DNA of 7,026 bases. Origin: BS750m-G57 sp964392945. GTDB taxonomy: Bacteria > Planctomycetota > Phycisphaerae > SM23-33. The translations under genes were made by a program, and so were the position numbers. The stretch is from the NCBI GenBank assembly GCA_964392945.1, contig CAYMSH010000338.1, forward strand, positions 1 through 7,026. The letters are read 5' to 3'. Below the pieces are notes generated by a model that worked only from the letters and a program-made list of their open reading frames with translations, made no database searches and had not been told where the DNA came from. Of this stretch, positions 5,088 through 7,026 are shown piece by piece; positions within the stretch are counted from its first letter, which is position 1; each line of letters starts with the position of its first letter.

Positions 5088-7026
5088 ATGACTAAGAGAT
5101 TGCTTTGTCTTTCGGTTATTCTGTTTGCTGCGGTGTCGGCCCGGGCCGGTGTTGTCGATCTGGCGAAAAGTTCCGGCGTCAAGGGCGGCATTGTCGTGCA
5201 TCTCGGCTGCGGTGACGCCAAAGAAACCGCCAAACTGCTGCTGAACGAGAAATACCTGGTCCACGGCCTGGCCGCCGATGATGCGACTGTGGTCACGGCG
5301 AGGAAGACCATCCTGGCGGCGAAACTCTACGGCAAGGTCTCGATCGCCAGGTACAACCCCGCTCGCCTTCCGTACGTTGACAATCTGGTCAACCTGCTGA
5401 TCGACACCAGCGGCGGCAAGGTCGCCAAAGACGAAATACTCCGCGTGCTGACCCCCGGCGGCGTGGCGTTCATCGGCGGCAAGAAGATCGTCAAGCCCTG
5501 GCCCAAGGACATTGACCAGTGGACGCACTTCCTTCACTCGCCTGACAACAACGCCGTGGCCAAAGACCGCAAAGCCGGCATGCCGCGGTCGATGCAGTGG
5601 GTCTCCGAGCCGCGATGGGGCCGAACGCATGAGGAGATGGCCTCGATGTCGGCGGCGGTCACTTCCAACGGTCGAATTTTCTACATCGTCGACGAGGCTC
5701 CGCTGGCTTCGATCCGCTTCCTGGGCTCCTGGAAGCTCGTGGCACGCGACGCCTTCAACGGCACGCTGCTCTGGAAGAGGCCTGTTAAGCAGTGGAACGA
5801 TCACCTGCGGCACTTCCGCTCTGGTCCGGCCCACCTGCCGCGCAGGCTGGTCGCCGTCGGCGACAAGGTGTACGTAACTACGGGGCTCGCCAGCCCGGTC
5901 ACTATGCTAGACGCCGCCAGCGGCGAAACGCTGAAGGTCTTCAAGGGGACCGAGCACACTGAAGAGATTATCGTTGACGGCGGCATGATGTACCTGGCCG
6001 TGGGCACCTCGGAGAAGAGACGCCACGGCGGCGGACTGGCCGAGAGAAACGAGCCCAAGCCGACAGAATTCAGGTTTATCACCGCGTTTGATCTCGAGAC
6101 AGGCAAGCAGCTCTGGAAGAAGGATTTCGCCAAGGGCGTCGCGCTGCTTCCGCTGTCGCTTACCGTTGGCGGCGACAAAGTTTATTACCAGGACACATAC
6201 GGCGTGGCGTGCCTCGACGCCAAGTCGGGCAAGGAGAACTGGAAGACCGCCCGCAAGACCGTGGCCAAACGCATGGGTTTCTCCGGCCCGACGATCGTAG
6301 CCACTGACGATATTCTGCTATGCGCCGACCAGGATCCGATCAAGGACAACGTCGCTTCGGACAAGGGCGTCGAATGGGGCGTACACGGGTGGAGCATCGG
6401 CGGCTTTGCTCGCGGAGCCAGGTCAACGCTGATCGCCTACTCGACGGTGAACGGCGAGGAGCTTTGGAGGGCTCCGTGCAAGGAAGGGTACAACTCGCCG
6501 GTCGATGTGTTCGTTATCGACGGCAAGGTTTGGACCGGTCTGGGCTACCAGGGGCTCGACATAAAGACCGGAAAAGTCGCCAAATCGATCAACGTGAAAG
6601 GCGATCGGGTAGGCATGCCGCACCCGCGATGCTATCGCAACAAGGCGTCTGAACGATTCATCTTCCTGGGACGATCGGGCGTGGAGCTACTGAGCCTCGA
6701 AGACGGATGGATCGGCAACAACAGTTGGATTCGCGGCACGTGCCAGTACGGCGTTATTCCGGCCAACGGTATGCTCTACGCTCCGCCGGATGCGTGTGCG
6801 TGCTACCTTACCGTCAAGTCGCCGGGCTTCTTCGCCGCATCGCCCAAGCGGGACAAGACCGCCAGCATGCCGGTTGACGACACGCCGGCCCTGGAGAAGG
6901 GTCCGGCTTACGGGAAGGTTCCCGCCACGCCGGTCCAGGCCGATGACTGGACCATGTATCGGGCCAATGCGACCCGCGGCGGGGCGACTGCTTCCCAACT
7001 GCCGGACAAGCTGGCGAAGAAATGGT
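5088..7026 (+). CDS. Exported methyltransferase-like / PQQ beta-propeller fusion protein (3' end outside window)
   Basis: An open frame of 646 codons runs to the right edge without a stop. Residues 1-20 are a Sec signal peptide (MTKRLLCLSVILFAAVSARA), so the protein should act outside the cytoplasm. Residues about 30-130 have the layout of a class I SAM-methyltransferase fold: VVHLGCGDAKETAKLL, then YLVHGLAADDATVVTARK, then RLPYVDNLVNLLIDT and EILRVLTPGGVAFIGG. Key positions are altered: His38 replaces the usual motif I acid, Ala44 the third Gly, and Ala62 the acidic residue after beta-2. From about 145 a PQQ-type propeller begins (DQWTHFLHSPDNNAV). Its repeats are RDAFNGTLLWK (220), LDAASGETL (274), FDLETGKQLWK (334), LDAKSGKENWK (376), YSTVNGEELWR (451), LDIKTGKVAK (490) and a weaker LSLEDG (535), so about 7-8 blades. 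Cysteines at 552, 570 and 572 (ACACY) end the propeller. DDWTMYRANATRGGA (619-633) looks like the start of a second propeller. I recognise the architecture as planctomycete-like, but its substrate is unknown. Confidence 0.9.
   Translation, partial: MTKRLLCLSVILFAAVSARAGVVDLAKSSGVKGGIVVHLGCGDAKETAKLLLNEKYLVHGLAADDATVVTARKTILAAKLYGKVSIARYNPARLPYVDNLVNLLIDTSGGKVAKDEILRVLTPGGVAFIGGKKIVKPWPKDIDQWTHFLHSPDNNAVAKDRKAGMPRSMQWVSEPRWGRTHEEMASMSAAVTSNGRIFYIVDEAPLASIRFLGSWKLVARDAFNGTLLWKRPVKQWNDHLRHFRSGPAHLPRRLVAVGDKVYVTTGLASPVTMLDAASGETLKVFKGTEHTEEIIVDGGMMYLAVGTSEKRRHGGGLAERNEPKPTEFRFITAFDLETGKQLWKKDFAKGVALLPLSLTVGGDKVYYQDTYGVACLDAKSGKENWKTARKTVAKRMGFSGPTIVATDDILLCADQDPIKDNVASDKGVEWGVHGWSIGGFARGARSTLIAYSTVNGEELWRAPCKEGYNSPVDVFVIDGKVWTGLGYQGLDIKTGKVAKSINVKGDRVGMPHPRCYRNKASERFIFLGRSGVELLSLEDGWIGNNSWIRGTCQYGVIPANGMLYAPPDACACYLTVKSPGFFAASPKRDKTASMPVDDTPALEKGPAYGKVPATPVQADDWTMYRANATRGGATASQLPDKLAKKW

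Noticed and set aside
5080..5091. Three-codon frame Met-Arg-Leu-stop overlapping the start of the propeller gene (ATGA)
   Set aside because: The ribosome site is only 2 nt away, too close to use this ATG. Such a short frame is expected by chance.
5034..5834. 266-codon minus-strand frame opposite the exported propeller gene
   Set aside because: The plus strand carries a signal peptide and recognisable domains over the same span, while the minus-strand product resembles nothing.

Overview
The window looks like bacterial chromosome from a planctomycete, most likely Phycisphaerae-like. This is inferred from gene content and fairly GC-rich coding sequence, not from any marker gene. The strongest pointer is the large exported protein on the right. 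Its PQQ-type beta-propeller carries signatures I associate with planctomycete proteins: WTHFLHSPDNNAV, RIFYIVDEAP, RDAFNGTLLWK, and a Cys-rich PPDACACY segment.

Layout. Four genes lie head-to-tail on the minus strand, and one large gene is divergent on the plus strand. From right to left on the minus strand they are: a small tandem ACT-domain protein (4494-4880), an FAD-dependent glycerol-3-phosphate dehydrogenase (2659-4443), a PAS-PAS hybrid sensor histidine kinase with its own receiver domain (545-2563), and the 5' end of a gene for a secreted protein (signal peptide encoded at 205-131). That last gene runs into G/C homopolymers at the window's left edge and cannot be read reliably beyond about position 75. 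On the plus strand, 5088 to the right edge is one uninterrupted reading frame with no stop. It encodes an exported protein with a methyltransferase-like Rossmann domain followed by a PQQ-type beta-propeller and the start of a second propeller.

Non-coding DNA. The 339 bases between the kinase and the secreted-protein gene (206-544) are the most interesting non-coding part. They hold a plausible sigma70-type promoter and a long leader. The leader can fold into two adjacent hairpins, one with a canonical 11-nt tetraloop receptor (CCUAAG/UAUGG) and the next with a GAAA tetraloop. This is what a docked, ligand- or protein-sensing leader RNA would look like, and part of it resembles the 3' half of GEMM-I (c-di-GMP-I) riboswitches. 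The divergent region 4881-5087 holds a perfect TATAAT for the ACT gene and a perfect 10-bp palindrome.

How the genes relate. There is no obvious single pathway. GlpD feeds electrons from glycerol-3-phosphate to the quinone pool, the ACT protein is probably a small-ligand sensor, and the hybrid kinase has no partner regulator in view. The two exported proteins at the ends are independent of these. I see no mobile element, CRISPR array, tRNA or rRNA.
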